The position numbers and the translations under genes are program-made. Positions 9,161 through 17,380 of a DNA stretch of 64,000 bases are shown here, piece by piece (the stretch's first letter is position 1; each line of letters starts with the position of its first letter). The stretch is from NCBI RefSeq assembly GCF_904848625.1, contig NZ_CAJHCP010000007.1, positions 310,001 to 374,000 on the forward strand. Direction: 5' to 3'. Source of the DNA: Paraburkholderia metrosideri. Its GTDB lineage: Bacteria > Pseudomonadota > Gammaproteobacteria > Burkholderiales > Burkholderiaceae. The notes beneath the pieces are model-generated. The model was not told the origin of the DNA. It saw nothing but the letters and a program-made list of their open reading frames with translations, and did not search any database.

Positions 9161-10066
9161 ATGTCGACCAGCACCTCGAACACCGCCAACACCGTCAAAC
9201 TGAAAGAACAATTCGATGCCGGTCTCGAAACCCGCGTCGACTTCACCATCGACCAACCCATCGAACGATACGGTGCGGTCGATCACGCCGTCTGGCAACA
9301 GCTCTATGCGCGTCAGACCGCGCTGCTCAAAGGCCGCGTGTGCGATGAATTTCTCGAAGGAATCGAACGCATTGGCATGCCTGCGGACCGCGTCCCTTCA
9401 TTCGACGAAATCAACGCGAAGCTGACACCCGCCACCGGTTGGCAGATTGTCGCCGTGCCGGGCCTCGTGCCCGACCAGGTGTTTTTCGAGCATCTGGCCA
9501 ATCGCCGTTTTCCCGTGACGTGGTGGATGCGTCGTCCCGATCAGCTCGACTATCTGCAGGAACCCGACTGCTTTCACGATCTGTTCGGCCACGTGCCGCT
9601 GCTGATCAACCCTGTTTTCGCGGACTACATGCTCGCTTACGGTCGCGCTGCGCTAGCCGCCAACGATGCAGGTGCGCTGCCTCTGCTCGCGCGGCTTTAT
9701 TGGTACACAGTGGAGTTTGGCCTGATCCGCGACGAGGCCAGTCCGAACGGTGTCAAGATCTATGGCGCGGGAATCGTATCGAGCAAAGGAGAGACGCTGT
9801 ATAGCCAGCAGAGCGGCGCTCCGAACCGCCTCGGCTTTAATCTGGAGCGCGTGATGCGCACGCGTTATCGCATCGATACGTTCCAGAAAACCTACTTCGT
9901 AATCGATGACTTCGAGCAGCTATTCGACGTCGCGCAAACCGATTTCGCTCCGCTGCTGACGAGGCTCATCGCGGAACCTGCATTCATGGCCGGCGAGGTA
10001 CGCGACGGCGATCACGTGATCACCCGTGGCACGCGGGACGGCTGGCAAACCGACGGCGATATCTGA
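9161..10066 (+). CDS. phhA: Phenylalanine 4-monooxygenase (phenylalanine hydroxylase)
   Basis: Non-haem iron, tetrahydropterin-dependent enzyme that hydroxylates L-phenylalanine to L-tyrosine. It has 301 residues, the normal bacterial size without the eukaryotic regulatory domain. Iron ligands are visible as H139 and H144 in the HDLFGHVPLL motif and E185 in WYTVEFGL. The start at 9161 (MSTSTSN) gives the usual length; an upstream in-frame ATG would add 23 atypical residues. phhB follows 128 bases downstream; a 7-bp hairpin (10134-10159) lies between them. Confidence 0.95.
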   Translation: MSTSTSNTANTVKLKEQFDAGLETRVDFTIDQPIERYGAVDHAVWQQLYARQTALLKGRVCDEFLEGIERIGMPADRVPSFDEINAKLTPATGWQIVAVPGLVPDQVFFEHLANRRFPVTWWMRRPDQLDYLQEPDCFHDLFGHVPLLINPVFADYMLAYGRAALAANDAGALPLLARLYWYTVEFGLIRDEASPNGVKIYGAGIVSSKGETLYSQQSGAPNRLGFNLERVMRTRYRIDTFQKTYFVIDDFEQLFDVAQTDFAPLLTRLIAEPAFMAGEVRDGDHVITRGTRDGWQTDGDI

Positions 10067-10194
10067 AACACAACCTGGGAGCCACGCGGTGCACGCCGTC
10101 AGCAGGCTCAGTGCATCCGTGAAAAAATAGTGAACCCGCACGTCCGCCGGCATGCGGGTGCCGCATGTTGCCGCTATCGACGAGAGGTACCACC

Positions 10195-10485
10195 ATGATT
10201 CAGAAACTGACCACCGAAGAACGCGCCACCGAACTCGCCCAGTTGAAAGGCTGGCAAGTTGTGAAGGACCGTGACGCAATCCAGCGCAAGTTGCAGTTTG
10301 CCGATTTCAATGAAGCATTCGGCTTTATGACGCGCGTGGCGATCAAGGCGCAGGAAATGGATCACCACCCCGAATGGTTCAATGTGTACAACAAAGTGGA
10401 AATCACGTTGTCCACGCACGAGGCCAACGGACTGACCGCGCGCGACATCAAACTCGCGTCGTTCATTGACAGTATTACAGCGTAA
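10195..10485 (+). CDS. phhB: Pterin-4-alpha-carbinolamine dehydratase
   Basis: Dehydrates the 4a-carbinolamine left by phenylalanine hydroxylase so the pterin cofactor can be recycled. 96 residues, the full family length, with the conserved MDHHPEW segment followed by YNKVEITLSTHEANGLTARD. GAGAGG lies 7 bases before the ATG at 10195. Directly downstream of phhA, its functional partner. Confidence 0.93.
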   Translation: MIQKLTTEERATELAQLKGWQVVKDRDAIQRKLQFADFNEAFGFMTRVAIKAQEMDHHPEWFNVYNKVEITLSTHEANGLTARDIKLASFIDSITA

Positions 10486-10590
10486 TACAGGAAATTCGCG
10501 CCCTTCATCGCGCGCTGATCGGCCGCAAACCGCACAATTGACCGGAAATGAAAGGGCAATGCAGGTTATCCCTCGCCCAAACCTTCAGTT

Positions 10591-10815
10591 CTACAGGCTA
10601 TTCTTAAGGCGTACGTAAGCTTCCCACGCTTGCCTGGCGAACCCGTCTAAACGATCCGGTGATAGCGTCTGCTGACGCTGTACAATCAGCAGCGCATACG
10701 GCTTGGAGAGCGCGCTTGCCTCCTTGCACAGTTCGAGTTCGTCACCGCTTGAAGGTGAGCGGGCGCGCCAGAAGTTGATCGCGGCTTCCAGTTCGTGGAT
10801 GGTTATATCGGACAT
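10591..10815 (-). CDS. DUF3717-like small conserved protein
   Basis: 74-residue protein opening MSDITIHELEAAINFWRARSPSSGDE, which I recognise as the DUF3717 type found in Burkholderiaceae. No signal peptide or membrane segment; probably cytosolic. Function unknown. The start at 10815 gives the family length; a longer frame exists upstream but overlaps the promoter region of the divergent response regulator. Confidence 0.72.
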   Translation of the reverse strand: MSDITIHELEAAINFWRARSPSSGDELELCKEASALSKPYALLIVQRQQTLSPDRLDGFARQAWEAYVRLKNSL

Positions 10816-10975
10816 GACTTCGCGGTTGCCTTGCGCGCAACATGGCGGCTCGATGGCTGCTTCGTGGCCCGCTCCCGCCGTACCGGCACGGCCACCCCGC
10901 ACGCTGCCTGTGCAGCAGGCGCCCCGGCGAACCGCTTGCCCAAACGCCTAAACCCATTGTACTTGAGCGAAATCC

Positions 10976-11662
10976 ATGCGACTCCTTCTGATCGAAGATG
11001 ACCGCCCCATCGCACGCGGCATCCAAAGCAGTCTCGAACAAGCCGGCTTCACAGTCGACATGGTCCACGACGGCATTTTCGCCGAACAGGCCCTCACGCA
11101 AAACCGCCATGAGCTGGTGATTCTCGATCTGGGCCTGCCCGGCATCGACGGCATGACGTTGCTCTCGCGTTTCCGCCAGAGCAATCGCCACACGCCGGTC
11201 ATCATCCTCACAGCGCGCGACGAGCTGAACGACCGTGTCCAAGGCCTGAATTCCGGCGCCGACGACTACATGTTGAAGCCGTTCGAACCCACCGAACTCG
11301 AAGCACGCATTCGCGCCGTGATGCGCCGCAGCGGTCCGCACGGCGATATGCCGCGTCCGGAAGTGTCGCTGGGCGGTGTGCGTCTGTCGGGCGTCGATCG
11401 CCGCATTTTCAACGACGACAAGCCGCTCGAACTGTCGCCGCGCGAATTCGCGGTGCTCGAAATGCTGCTGTTGCGTCATGGCCGCGTGGTCAGCAAAGCG
11501 CAACTGCAAGACCATCTGACGCATTTCGGCGGCGATCTCGGCGATACCGCGATCGAAGTCTACGTGCACCGGGTGCGTAAAAAGCTCGAGAGCTGCCGTG
11601 TGGAGATCGTCACGGTGCGTGGCTTTGGTTATCTGTTGCAGGAAATTCGCCAAGCCGCATAA
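10976..11662 (+). CDS. OmpR/TctD-family response regulator
   Basis: 228-residue two-component response regulator. The receiver domain shows the acidic pocket (IEDD), the phosphoacceptor aspartate in LVILDLGLPG and the conserved lysine in MLKPFEP; the C-terminal winged helix carries LSPREFAVLEMLLLRHGRVVS and VYVHRVRKKLE. It pairs with the histidine kinase 150 bases downstream. Closest in style to TctD/QseB regulators of carboxylate uptake or envelope responses; the signal is not evident from context. Confidence 0.92.
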   Translation: MRLLLIEDDRPIARGIQSSLEQAGFTVDMVHDGIFAEQALTQNRHELVILDLGLPGIDGMTLLSRFRQSNRHTPVIILTARDELNDRVQGLNSGADDYMLKPFEPTELEARIRAVMRRSGPHGDMPRPEVSLGGVRLSGVDRRIFNDDKPLELSPREFAVLEMLLLRHGRVVSKAQLQDHLTHFGGDLGDTAIEVYVHRVRKKLESCRVEIVTVRGFGYLLQEIRQAA

Positions 11663-11812
11663 TCGTCGTAAGGGCCGCCCACGAATTTCGTGGCGGCCTG
11701 ACGGTGCCGGGCCGGCGCCGCGCACGTATCGCATGCGTGCTATGCAATTCGCCGGCATCGGCGGAATTTAAACGGCGCCTCGCGCCGTAGCCCTTTTCCC
11801 GCGCGTTCGATC

Positions 11813-13318
11813 ATGCCCCAGCCGGCCGCCAATAGTCTGCGCCGCACGCTGCTGCGGCGCCTCGCTGCACCCCTTTCCCTGCTTGCCCTGATGAGCGGTT
11901 TGATCGCTTACTGGCTGGCGTGGCAATACACGCAGCATGTGGTCGACCGCTCGCTCGCCGACCTCGCCACCGCGATTTCCAAACAGATCCAGATTGCCGG
12001 TCCCGATGCCAGAGTGACTGTGCCGCCGCTTGCGCAGGCCATGTTCTCCGATCCGGTCGAACAGCTCGTCTACCGGATCAGCAACGGTGACGCCGAAATT
12101 GCCGGCGACCCCAGCCTTCCGCTACAAGGCACCAGCGTGCGCCGCATGCATTACGCGTACGTGTTCGAAACCGAACATCAAGGCACGACCGTGCGGGTCG
12201 CACAGGTGCGTGTCGATCAACCTTCTGGCAACCCGATCGTGATCGAAGTGGGTCAGCCAGTGCGTCACCGGTTTCAAATCGCCGCCGAGTTCCTGGTCGC
12301 GATCATGATGCCCCTGCTCCTGTTACTGCTGGCGGGCTGGGTCATCGTGTGGCGCGTCGTCAACCAGCAACTCAATCCGCTGACCGACCTCGCGGACTCC
12401 TTGAACCGGCAAACTCACACATCGCTGGAACCGGTCGACGAAACCTATGTGCCGGTCGAAATCCGGCCGCTCACCGGTGCGCTGAATGCGCTGCTCGATC
12501 GTTTGAAGACCGCGCTCGACGGCCAGCGCAAATTTATCGCCGACGCAGCGCATCAACTGCGCACGCCGTTGACCGCCGTCAAGCTGCACGCCGAACAGGC
12601 CGCCACGGCGCGCGATCCGCAGCAAACGCTGGTGGCGGTGCGTGAGTTGCGGGCCGCGGCCGACCGCGCGGTGCGTCTGTCGAATCAGTTGCTGTCGCTG
12701 GCACGTGCCGAGCCGGGCGAACAGGCGGCACGCTTCGTCAACGTGGACATGTCCGCGCTTGCGTTCGACACCGGCGCCGAATGGGTGCCGCGCGCGTTGT
12801 CGTTCCATGTCGACCTCGGCTTCCAGCGACTCGACGATCCGAACAACGATCAGCCGTTGATGGCGCGCGGCAATCCCGTGCTGTTGCATGAAGTGATCGC
12901 CAATCTGCTGGATAACGCACTGAAGTATGTGCCGCCGTCGCGCGTCGATGGCGGGCGCATCACGGTGACGGTGTCGCAAACGGTCGTCGACGAGGTGCGC
13001 ATGGCTGAGATCATCGTCGAAGACAATGGGCCGGGGGTGCCGCGTACGCAGCAGTCCGACCTGTTCAAGCGGTTTTTCCGCGGCGATGGTCAGGCCGAAG
13101 CCGGCGTAGATAGCGGCGCGGGTCTCGGCCTCGCGATCGTCCACGACATCATGGTGCTGCATCACGGCAGCGTGCATTACCAGGACGCGCCGGAGGGCGG
13201 CGCACGTTTTATCGTGCGGGTTCCGTTGATCCTGGCAAGCATTCAGGCCGAAACCCCGCGTACCGACGTGCCGCGAGTCGCAAAAAAAACGGCGCACTCG
13301 GCGCCGGTGGACATGTAA
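11813..13318 (+). CDS. Sensor histidine kinase (TctE-like)
   Basis: 501-residue membrane kinase. Transmembrane helices at about 18-36 and 158-181 flank a periplasmic sensor of about 120 residues; the phosphorylated histidine is H247 in FIADAAHQLRTPLTAVK, followed by the N box (NLLDNALKYV), G1 (VEDNGPGVP) and G2 (GAGLGLAIV). It phosphorylates the response regulator encoded just upstream. A hairpin near 11673-11698 lies between the two genes. The TctE-like N-terminal domain suggests an organic-acid signal, but this is inference. Confidence 0.92.
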   Translation: MPQPAANSLRRTLLRRLAAPLSLLALMSGLIAYWLAWQYTQHVVDRSLADLATAISKQIQIAGPDARVTVPPLAQAMFSDPVEQLVYRISNGDAEIAGDPSLPLQGTSVRRMHYAYVFETEHQGTTVRVAQVRVDQPSGNPIVIEVGQPVRHRFQIAAEFLVAIMMPLLLLLLAGWVIVWRVVNQQLNPLTDLADSLNRQTHTSLEPVDETYVPVEIRPLTGALNALLDRLKTALDGQRKFIADAAHQLRTPLTAVKLHAEQAATARDPQQTLVAVRELRAAADRAVRLSNQLLSLARAEPGEQAARFVNVDMSALAFDTGAEWVPRALSFHVDLGFQRLDDPNNDQPLMARGNPVLLHEVIANLLDNALKYVPPSRVDGGRITVTVSQTVVDEVRMAEIIVEDNGPGVPRTQQSDLFKRFFRGDGQAEAGVDSGAGLGLAIVHDIMVLHHGSVHYQDAPEGGARFIVRVPLILASIQAETPRTDVPRVAKKTAHSAPVDM

Positions 13319-13401
13319 CGGTAGCGACACAAAAAGGGGCTGCTCAGAGTCGGCTCACGGGCGTGATATGCGCAACGTGACCTACAGGGGCAGCCCTCGC
13401 G

Positions 13402-13941
13402 TTATTTCTTCTTTGCCTTTTTCGCCGACGTTTTGGCTTCCGACACCTTGGCTTTCTTCGCCGACTTGCCGGCTTTACCGTCGCCCTTTTCTTTCTCCGG
13501 CGGAGCCAGCATCGTGCCGCGACACTTGCGCGCGCCGCAACGGCATTCGTATTCCTTCTTCAGCTTTTTAGTCTGACGCGCGTCGATCACGAGGCCGTAG
13601 TCGTAAAAGACTTCCTCGCCTTCAGCGATATCGCGCAATGCATGCACATAGACGTGACCGTCGATTTCTTCGGCTTCGCAGTTCGGCGCGCACGAGTGGT
13701 TAATCCATCGCGCGCTGTTGCCGTCCACTTTGCCGTCGATCACCTTGCCGCTATCCAGCGCGAAGTAGAACGTGTGATTCGGCTCGTCCGGATTATGCGG
13801 ATGGCGGCGCAATGCTTCTTTCCAAGAGATCCGCTCGCCTTTGTACTCGATCAGCCGCTCGCCAGCCGCAATCGGTTCGAGGGCAAACACGCCTTTGCCG
13901 TGCACGCCCGAACGGCGCACGGCGATCCTGCGTGAACTCAT
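13402..13941 (-). CDS. SET-domain protein lysine methyltransferase with histone-H1-like C-terminal tail
   Basis: 179-residue predicted S-adenosylmethionine-dependent lysine methyltransferase. The SET core (residues about 4-120) shows HGKGVFA, the NHSCAPNC motif (81-88) and YDYG (113-116); a cysteine-rich post-SET motif CRCGARKC follows (133-140), likely binding zinc with C88. From about residue 150 the protein becomes a lysine/alanine/serine tail with repeated KKAK, like bacterial H1-like chromatin proteins. It stands alone, convergent with the kinase gene. The substrate could be a nucleoid or ribosomal protein; none is shown by the sequence. Confidence 0.9.
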   Translation of the reverse strand: MSSRRIAVRRSGVHGKGVFALEPIAAGERLIEYKGERISWKEALRRHPHNPDEPNHTFYFALDSGKVIDGKVDGNSARWINHSCAPNCEAEEIDGHVYVHALRDIAEGEEVFYDYGLVIDARQTKKLKKEYECRCGARKCRGTMLAPPEKEKGDGKAGKSAKKAKVSEAKTSAKKAKKK

Positions 13942-14161
13942 TGAATGAATCCTTGTGAAGAACTGGGGATGAAGTCCGACAGCCGCCTGAAATGCCCGCG
14001 TCTGACGCGCTGCTTTTTCCTGACGCCAATAGCAAACGCGGCGCCCTGCGAGCGCCGCGTCGACTTGCGACGCTTACGCGCCACATCCGGCATCCTACAC
14101 GCTCAAGACGGCTTCCTTCAACCGTCAAAAAGACGTGTTCATGCAACCTGCACTGTCGGCT

Positions 14162-15274
14162 TCAACGTTGTCCGAACGAAATATCGCCGAACAGCGCTTT
14201 TTGCTCGCGTGGCTGCGAACGCCAGTATTGCGGCGGCGCTTCGACCGTCGCGCCAAGTTGCGCCGCGGCATGCCACGGCCAACGCGGGTTGTACAGCAAT
14301 GCACGAGCCAGCGCGATCAGATCGGCGTCGCCGGCTTCGATCAGTTGCTCGGCATGCAGCGGATCGGTAATCAGGCCGACACCGATGGTGGTCAAGCCCG
14401 TGGCCTGTTTGACCGCCTTCGCGAACGGAATCTGGTAGCCCGGTTCGAGCGGAATTTTCTGCAAAGGCGACACGCCTCCCGACGACACGTCGATCCAGTC
14501 GCAGCCGCGCTTTTTCAACTCCTGCGCAAACGCGATGGTGTCCGCAAGCGTCCAACCACCTTCGACCCAGTCGGTTGCCGACACCCGCACGCCGACGGGC
14601 TTATCGGCCGGGAATGCAGCGCGCACGATATCGAAGATTTCCAGCGGGAACCGCATACGGTTTTCGAGCGAACCGCCGTAGTCGTCATCGCGCTGGTTGG
14701 CGATGGGCGACAGGAATTGATGCAGTAAATAGCCATGTGCTGCATGCACTTCCAGCGCGTCAATGCCGATGCGCGCAGCGCGCCGTGCAGATGCCGCGAA
14801 CGCTTCACGGATCCGGTTCAGCCCCGCGGTGTCGAGCGCAAGAGGCGGCTCCTCACCGGCCTTATGCGGCAGCGCGGACGGTGCGTGCGGCAGCCAGCCG
14901 CCTTGCGACACCGGGATCAGCTGACCGCCCTCCCAAGGCACATGGCTCGACGACTTGCGCCCTGCGTGCGACAACTGCATCGCAACCTTGATCGACGAAT
15001 GTTTGCGAATTGCGGCCAGCACCGGCACGAGCGCGGCTTCGGTTGCGTCGTCCCACAAGCCGAGATCGCCGGGGGTGATGCGGCCGTCCGGTTCGACCGA
15101 GGTCGCTTCGATGCACAACATGCTGGCACCGGACAACGCGAGGCTGCCGAGGTGGATCATGTGCCACGCGGTGGCCTCGCCGCGTTCAGCGGAATACTGG
15201 CACATCGGGGACACGACGATACGATTGGGAAGCGTCACGCTACGCAGCGTGAGTGGAGAGAAAAGCGCGCTCAT
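14162..15274 (-). CDS. NADH:flavin oxidoreductase, Old Yellow Enzyme family (YqjM/XenA-like)
   Basis: 370-residue FMN-dependent ene-reductase that reduces activated C=C bonds and often detoxifies electrophiles. Visible family features are PMCQYS near the N-terminus (the redox-tuning cysteine of the YqjM class), the substrate-binding HAAHGYLLHQFLSP pair of histidines, and RDDDYGGSLENRMRF. The downstream glutamine amidotransferase-like gene is about 70 bases away on the same strand and may be cotranscribed, but no shared pathway is obvious. Physiological substrate unknown. Confidence 0.9.
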   Translation of the reverse strand: MSALFSPLTLRSVTLPNRIVVSPMCQYSAERGEATAWHMIHLGSLALSGASMLCIEATSVEPDGRITPGDLGLWDDATEAALVPVLAAIRKHSSIKVAMQLSHAGRKSSSHVPWEGGQLIPVSQGGWLPHAPSALPHKAGEEPPLALDTAGLNRIREAFAASARRAARIGIDALEVHAAHGYLLHQFLSPIANQRDDDYGGSLENRMRFPLEIFDIVRAAFPADKPVGVRVSATDWVEGGWTLADTIAFAQELKKRGCDWIDVSSGGVSPLQKIPLEPGYQIPFAKAVKQATGLTTIGVGLITDPLHAEQLIEAGDADLIALARALLYNPRWPWHAAAQLGATVEAPPQYWRSQPREQKALFGDISFGQR

Positions 15275-15347
15275 GGATGTCGCCCAGTGAAAACCCGAGA
15301 GCGATCGAGCATAGCACCGTGAGCGGTTTACTGCATGTCAGCGAGGG

Positions 15348-16079
15348 TCAGAGCTTTACGCCAGAGCCTGATTTCGCTTCGACCTGGTCGAGCCATTCGC
15401 CGAACATCTTGCAGGCAGCCGATTCGAGCGCAGGACCAAATTGCGCGGTCTCGGCGCGTAACCGACGTGCGTCGATACCGTGGCCAGCAAGCTCGCCCGC
15501 GTTGCCGATCAGCCAGGGTTCGAACCGGTCGGTGCGAATCTCCGGATGGCACTGCAAACCCAGCACATGATCACCCCATGCAAATGCCTGGTTTTCGCAG
15601 GTGGGAGTCGATGCGAGATGAATGGCCTGGTCGGGTAAATCGAAGGTATCGCCATGCCAATGCAGCATGGAAGTATGTGCGCCATCCAGATGACGCACCG
15701 GCGACGCGCGGCCGGCATCGGTCAACGTGAGGGGCGCCCAGCCGATTTCAGAATGACCTGCGGGATAGACTCGCGCACCGAGCGCACGCGCAATGAGTTG
15801 AGCACCCAGGCAGATACCGAGCGTCGGCAGACCCGCCGCGATGCGCTTCTCGATCATCGACAGCAACGGTACAAGGGTGGGATAAAGCGCGTCGTCGGTT
15901 GCGCTGATCGGGCCGCCGAGCACCACCATCAGCGATGCCGCGACCGGATTCGGCGCCTCGATGCGGGCGAAACCGACATCGAGATATCGCACTGGACGCC
16001 CGCGCTCGCCGAGCACGAGCTCGAGACTGCCCAGATCCTCGAAGTGCACGTGGCGAATGGCCAGAACTTCGCGATTCAT
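15348..16079 (-). CDS. Class I glutamine amidotransferase (GMP synthase-like domain protein)
   Basis: 243-residue stand-alone class I amidotransferase. The nucleophile elbow LGICLGAQ places the catalytic cysteine at about residue 90, and CHPEI supplies the histidine-glutamate pair. The family transfers ammonia from glutamine or hydrolyses gamma-glutamyl bonds; similar lone proteins are annotated as GMP synthase-like or gamma-glutamyl hydrolases. A glutamate-cysteine-type ligase is encoded a little farther upstream, but no direct link is shown. Confidence 0.85.
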   Translation of the reverse strand: MNREVLAIRHVHFEDLGSLELVLGERGRPVRYLDVGFARIEAPNPVAASLMVVLGGPISATDDALYPTLVPLLSMIEKRIAAGLPTLGICLGAQLIARALGARVYPAGHSEIGWAPLTLTDAGRASPVRHLDGAHTSMLHWHGDTFDLPDQAIHLASTPTCENQAFAWGDHVLGLQCHPEIRTDRFEPWLIGNAGELAGHGIDARRLRAETAQFGPALESAACKMFGEWLDQVEAKSGSGVKL

Positions 16080-16137
16080 CGGCCTGCCCTACCTTCAGGT
16101 TGACTAAAGACTTGCCGCGACGCGGCGCCATGCGGCT

Positions 16138-16161
16138 GGCGGGCGGCGTAAGCCGCCCGCC
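16138..16161 (-). terminator. GC-rich hairpin with GTAA tetraloop after marR-like gene
   Basis: Ten base pairs (16138-16147 with 16152-16161) close a GTAA loop, a stable GNRA tetraloop. It lies 46 bases after the MarR stop on the minus strand. There is no T-run, so termination would be Rho-assisted or it may only protect the 3' end. Confidence 0.5.
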
Positions 16162-16206
16162 GAAGCCGGCTTGGCAGTGTAGCGGATTGCTCCGAAAGAA
16201 GCCGCG

Positions 16207-16845
16207 TTATTGCGCGAAGATCTTCCAGGTCTTCTTCTGGGTAGCGACGTCGGCGACTTCATATACCGAGCAATCGAGACGCAGATCCGTGTCCGACATC
16301 TTCAGACCGAGCAGCGCGCATTGATGCGGCGTCTTCTTTGGATTCTTGCTCGGTTCGAAGTGCGTGCAGCTCAGGCACATGCGATGCGGCGGAATCTGGG
16401 TCTGAGCTTCGAGCTGATGGATGGTTTTGAGCAGCGTGCGGTAGAACACAGCCTGCTCGTCGTCACGCAATGTGCCAACAGCCTTGGACAGGAAGTCCGG
16501 CCATTGCGCCGCGCGCTTGGCAGCCGTACGGCCGCGTGCGGTCAGGCGAACTGCCAGTGCCCGGCCGTCGTCGAGTGCACGACGCTTTTCGACCAGACCC
16601 TTGGTTTCGAGCGTGCTCACCGCGTCGCTGGTGGTCGCGGCAGTCAAAGCCGTTTCACGGGCGATTTCGCCAAGGCGCATCGGGCCTTTACGTTGCATCA
16701 ACAAGACCAGGATTTCGCCCTGAGTCGGCGTGAGACCCGCGCCTTCGGCCCATTCCCAGGCCTGGCTCCGCATCGCCGTGCTCAATCGCAATAGGCTGTG
16801 GGTCACTCGCCCGGTTGCCTGTTCTCCGTATACGCCTTCGCTCAT
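16207..16845 (-). CDS. MarR-family regulator with cysteine-rich C-terminal extension
   Basis: 212 residues, longer than the usual 140-160 of MarR proteins. Residues about 40-115 form the winged helix (TPTQGEILVLLM, ETALTAATTSDAVSTLE, DDGRALAVRLTARG). The extra C-terminus (about 150-212) contains C157, C160, C176 and C192 with H154, H162 and H175, arranged CxxCxH then HC then C, suggesting a bound metal or redox switch. No target operon is adjacent in the divergent direction: 480 bases upstream are gene-free. The ligand and regulon are unknown. Confidence 0.85.
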   Translation of the reverse strand: MSEGVYGEQATGRVTHSLLRLSTAMRSQAWEWAEGAGLTPTQGEILVLLMQRKGPMRLGEIARETALTAATTSDAVSTLETKGLVEKRRALDDGRALAVRLTARGRTAAKRAAQWPDFLSKAVGTLRDDEQAVFYRTLLKTIHQLEAQTQIPPHRMCLSCTHFEPSKNPKKTPHQCALLGLKMSDTDLRLDCSVYEVADVATQKKTWKIFAQ

Positions 16846-17321
16846 AATCTTCGATTGGTTTATTTGCAGCCCTGGTGCGTGCCGGTGAACTGCTCGCCGA
16901 CTTCGCCCGTAGCTCGTGTGGGGTAGCTTCGCCCAACTGCAGGCGAAACGGTTTCTACTATCTCAAAAATTTACCGCCTTGCAAGCCAGCAAGGGGAAAA
17001 CGGTATTCTATGCGACAGCGGCGAATCGTACAGCTAACTTATCCAATGCGAGCTGTGGATAACCGCGGGAAAACGTTTGGATAGCCTGTGCAGCGATTCT
17101 TTATCTGCGCCAGGAGCGAATTCGCCACTGACTGAATTGCACGCGTTTTGCGGCGTCGAGGCAGCATGAGGCCAGCCGGTTATCATTTTCCCACCGTGTT
17201 GACTTTGCAGGGAATTATTCAGTTGTCCACAGTCTATGGCACGCCCGCTCGCTACCTCTATGGAGGTATACGTAAACTTTCTGGAAATCTGAAGGGCTGT
17301 CCGTCAGAAAATTTAATTACG
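16846..17321. other. Gene-free region with DnaA-box-like sequences
   Basis: No credible coding sequence. It holds the marR-like promoter region, a perfect DnaA box (TGTGGATAA, 17054-17062), a near-match TTATCCAAT close by, and TTGTCCACA at 17223-17231. It is less GC-rich than its surroundings. Confidence 0.5.
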
Positions 17322-17347
17322 AAAAAAAACCCGCTCGAAGCGGGTTT
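17322..17347 (-). terminator. Rho-independent terminator of the YbdK-type ligase gene
   Basis: Read on the minus strand, AAACCCGC and GCGGGTTT pair around a short loop and run into eight T residues. It begins about 35 bases beyond the stop codon. Confidence 0.85.
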
Positions 17348-17380
17348 CTCCAGAATCAGGCGCAAAAGGGTATTAGCCGG

